A DNA stretch of 8,685 bases, taken from positions 1 to 8,685 of the forward strand of contig CAZANP010000067.1 of assembly GCA_964486555.1 (NCBI GenBank), read 5' to 3'. This document shows, in pieces, positions 6,793-8,685 of the stretch. A model generated the notes under the pieces. It saw nothing but the letters and a program-made list of their open reading frames with translations, did not search any database and had not been told where the DNA came from. The position numbers and the translations under genes are program-made. Every line of letters begins with the position of its first letter. The stretch's first letter is position 1. The DNA is from 4484-232 sp964486555 (GTDB lineage: Bacteria > Thermotogota > Thermotogae > Thermotogales > Thermotogaceae).

Positions 6793-7701
6793 TCACACCT
6801 TCTCTATCATCTTTTGCCCCATAAGGCCTGATGGCTTAACGAGCAAGACGATTATCAATATAACAAAAGCAAACGCATCTTTGTATTCCATAACTTGAGG
6901 GACCAAACTCACTGTCAGGATCTCTATCATACCAAGAAGGAATCCTCCAAGAACGGCTCCAGGAATCGAACCTATCCCACCGAAGACCGCTGCTATGAAT
7001 GCTTTCAAACCAGGCATGAAACCTGTGTAAGGGAAGAAGTTGGGATACCTCATAGCCCACATGATACCGCTTATAGCTGCCAATGCTGAACCTAGAGCGA
7101 ATGTGAATCCTATGACCATGTCAACGTTTACTCCCATGAGAGCCGTTGTTGGAATATCTGAAGATATCGCCCTCATCGCCATACCTATCTTGGTTTTGTA
7201 GACTATCCAGAAAAGAAAAAGGAGGCTTAAAGCGGTTATACTGATAACGAGGATCGTTAAAACGGGGAGTCTTGCGTTTCCGATGAGAATGTATTTTCTC
7301 AGAATTTCCTTGTGCTCACCAAAAACTTTCAGGAAGGATTTGTAATTTGCACCGAAAACAACTACAGCAAAACTCTCAAGGAAGAAGGACATACCGATGG
7401 CGGTTATGAGTGCGGAGATTCTTGGTGCGTTTCTTAGAGGTTTGTAAGCGACTCTATCGATCAGGAATCCGAGGAGAGCAGAACCGAGTATAGCAACGAT
7501 AAAGGCAAGCCAGATGGGAAGTGACAGAAGGGCCACAGCATAAAATGCGAAGTATATCCCCATCATCATGATGTCTCCGTGGGCGAAATTTATGAGTCTT
7601 AAGATTCCATAGACCATAGTGTAACCGACAGCGATCAAAGCGTACAAACCACCAAGCATGATACCGTTGAAGATGTTCTGTAGAACAAGGGTTGCTGTCA
7701 C
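6793..7701 (-). CDS. livH: Branched-chain amino acid ABC transporter, permease LivH
   Basis: Membrane permease, 302 residues, with about eight hydrophobic helices. Recognisable LivH segments are NGIMLGGLYALIAVGYTMVYG (12-32), RLINFAHGDIMMMGIY soon after, the cytoplasmic coupling loop GMAMRAISSDIPTTALMGVN, the GGIGSIPGAVLGGFLLGMIE helix, and the ending LLVKPSGLMG. It pairs with LivM to form the membrane channel. The start is GTG at 7701, supported by GGAGGTGG (7709-7716) at 7-nt spacing; a GTG start was chosen because no nearby ATG has such a site. It lies just after the intercistronic hairpin that follows livK, so its expression is probably set by read-through of that hairpin. The stop codon overlaps the start region of livM. 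Confidence 0.94.
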   Translation of the reverse strand: MTATLVLQNIFNGIMLGGLYALIAVGYTMVYGILRLINFAHGDIMMMGIYFAFYAVALLSLPIWLAFIVAILGSALLGFLIDRVAYKPLRNAPRISALITAIGMSFFLESFAVVVFGANYKSFLKVFGEHKEILRKYILIGNARLPVLTILVISITALSLLFLFWIVYKTKIGMAMRAISSDIPTTALMGVNVDMVIGFTFALGSALAAISGIMWAMRYPNFFPYTGFMPGLKAFIAAVFGGIGSIPGAVLGGFLLGMIEILTVSLVPQVMEYKDAFAFVILIIVLLVKPSGLMGQKMIEKV

Positions 7702-7708
7702 TTTTGGT

Positions 7709-7716
7709 CCACCTCC
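7709..7716 (-). promoter_or_regulatory. Ribosome binding site of livH, adjacent to the attenuator tail
   Basis: The minus strand reads GGAGGTGG, 7 nt before the GTG at 7701 and a few bases after the T-run of the livK-livH hairpin. The strong site supports the GTG start and implies that transcripts reading past the hairpin are translated well. Confidence 0.75.
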
Positions 7717-7755
7717 AATAAAAAGCCCTCCCCCTGCAACACGCAGAGAGAAGGC
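7717..7755 (-). terminator. Rho-independent terminator / attenuator between livK and livH
   Basis: On the minus strand the arms GCCTTCTCTCTGC (7755-7743) and GCAGGGGGAGGGC (7737-7725) pair without interruption over 13 bp, including three G-T wobbles. They close a 5-nt loop (GTGTT) and are followed directly by TTTTTATT. It starts 12 nt after the livK stop. Since livH and the rest of the transporter follow at once with no evident promoter, partial termination is the likely role. It would give more binding protein than permease. Confidence 0.88.
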
Positions 7756-7767
7756 GTCATATCATCG

Positions 7768-8685
7768 TCATGTGCCAGGTGTCACCGTCGTGACATAATC
7801 GAATTTACCACCTTTAACGGTGTTTATAACAACCGACTTCACAGCGTTACCATGCTCGTCGATCGTTATAACACCAGTTGCTCCTTCGAAGTTCTTAGTT
7901 TTTCTAACCTCTTCAGCTATCTTTACTGGATCCAAGCTTTCTGCCCTCTCTATAGCATCAATAAGGACAAGGTATGCATCAAAGCCGAGAGCATTCAAAG
8001 CAGCCGGATCTTTTCCAAATTTTTCTCTGAACTTCTCAACGAATTCTTTTCCTATCTTGGTGACGGCTCCTTTGGGATGGTAATGAGTTGTGAAGTAAAG
8101 ACCTTCGACAGCGTCTCCACCTATCTCTATGAGTTCTGGAGCATCTGCTCCATCTCCCGTTAAGAAGTAACCTGTGTATCCCAAAGCCCTAGCTTGCTGA
8201 CATATCAATGCAATTTCTGGATAGTACCCGGTTATATATATAACGTCAGGATTTCTAGAGAGCGCAACTGTGAGCTGGGCGCTGAATTCTTGATCTCCTG
8301 TTTTGTAGAACACCTGAGATACTTTTCCTCCAAGTTTCTTGAAGGTATCCATGAAGAACTTGGAAAGACCGACACTGTAGTCCTGTTCAATGTCAGTGAA
8401 TATGACAACGCTTCTTGCTTTCAGATAGTTGTAGGCAAATTCCGCACCAGCACTTCCTTGGAAGGGATCGATGAAGCAGACCCTAGAAACAAACTTTTTA
8501 CCCTGAGTTACAAGCGGGTTCGTTGATGCAGGTGAGACCATCGGGATACCTTTCTTCTCAGCTATTTCTCCTCCTGCTAAAGTGTGGGAACTTGCAACTT
8601 CACCAACAATGGCCACAACGTGCTCCTTGTCAATTGCTCTTGCAACAGCATTTGCAGCTTCTGTTTTTTCACTTCTGTTGTCAAG
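7768..8685 (-). CDS. livK: Branched-chain (hydrophobic) amino acid ABC transporter, substrate-binding protein LivK-like (5' end missing)
   Basis: Extracytoplasmic binding protein that delivers the amino acid to LivH-LivM. The visible 305 residues run in frame to the window edge (LDNRSEKTEAANAVARAIDKEHVVAIVGEVASSHT...). The signal peptide and roughly the first 60 residues are therefore outside the window; a GTG codon at 8616 is internal, not the start. The Peripla_BP_6 (type I) fold is clear: the IVGEVASSHT segment, the ligand-contacting VSPASTNP motif, DIEQDYSVGLSKFF, NPDVIYITGYYPE, GDGADAPELIEIGGDAVEGLYFTTHY, and the C-terminal GVITIDEHGNAVKSVVI strand. The ligand is inferred from family and operon as Leu/Ile/Val or another hydrophobic amino acid. 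It may differ, since these proteins also carry amides, urea or aromatic acids. Termination follows through the hairpin at 7717-7755. Confidence 0.93.
   Translation of the reverse strand, partial: LDNRSEKTEAANAVARAIDKEHVVAIVGEVASSHTLAGGEIAEKKGIPMVSPASTNPLVTQGKKFVSRVCFIDPFQGSAGAEFAYNYLKARSVVIFTDIEQDYSVGLSKFFMDTFKKLGGKVSQVFYKTGDQEFSAQLTVALSRNPDVIYITGYYPEIALICQQARALGYTGYFLTGDGADAPELIEIGGDAVEGLYFTTHYHPKGAVTKIGKEFVEKFREKFGKDPAALNALGFDAYLVLIDAIERAESLDPVKIAEEVRKTKNFEGATGVITIDEHGNAVKSVVINTVKGGKFDYVTTVTPGT

Larger units (their letters stand above)
1668..8685 (-). other. Probable single transcription unit: livKHMGF, CBS-ACT gene, PurH-like gene, comFC
   Basis: Eight genes in one direction. Junctions from right to left are: livK/livH 66 nt containing an attenuator; livH/livM stop and start adjacent; livM/livG 4-nt overlap; livG/livF 8-nt overlap; livF/CBS-ACT 12 nt; CBS-ACT/PurH-like 6 nt; PurH-like/comFC overlap of 1 to 22 nt depending on start. 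No room exists for a conventional intergenic promoter after livH, although promoters inside genes cannot be excluded. The main promoter lies upstream of livK outside the window. Confidence 0.75.

Noticed and set aside
7768..8616. Treating the binding-protein gene as complete with a GTG start at 8616
   Set aside because: The frame continues uninterrupted to the window edge with family-typical sequence (TEAANAVARAID) and the signal peptide is missing, so the GTG is an internal valine codon.

Overview
The window is chromosomal DNA from a bacterium that is probably a member of the Thermotogota, Thermotoga or Pseudothermotoga-like. This rests on moderate GC, strong GGAGG-type ribosome sites, Lys/Glu/Ile-rich proteins and close gene packing. 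It is a judgement from protein style, not from a marker gene. Every supported gene lies on the minus strand, so transcription runs from the right edge to the left. No rRNA, tRNA, mobile element, CRISPR array or stretch of more than 300 bases without a gene was seen.

Right part (about 8685 to 4172): a complete set of branched-chain (hydrophobic) amino acid ABC transporter genes in the order livK (5' end cut by the window edge), livH, livM, livG, livF. A strong hairpin followed by a T-run lies between the binding-protein gene and the first permease gene. It probably acts as a partial terminator that lets much more binding protein than membrane complex be made. From livH leftwards the genes overlap or are separated by a few bases.

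Middle part (4159 to 1668): three more genes continue in the same tight array. The first encodes a CBS-CBS-ACT protein, a likely adenine-nucleotide and amino-acid sensor. The second encodes a 411-residue PurH-like protein. The third encodes a ComFC-type phosphoribosyltransferase with a zinc finger. The PurH-like protein is the most unusual item. Its N-terminal IMP cyclohydrolase domain is well kept apart from a Tyr-to-Asn change at a catalytic position. Its C-terminal AICAR transformylase domain is shortened and has lost essentially every recognised catalytic motif, although the reading frame is intact and coupled to its neighbours.

Left part (1558 to 5): after a 109-bp AT-rich gap with a candidate promoter, a secreted UshA-type 5'-nucleotidase / metallophosphoesterase gene forms its own unit.

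Taken together, the window pairs amino acid import with a sensor protein and nucleotide-linked enzymes in one probable transcript, next to a nucleotide-salvage phosphatase. Whether the PurH-like/ComFC pair is functionally tied to the transporter or merely rides on its transcript cannot be decided from sequence alone.
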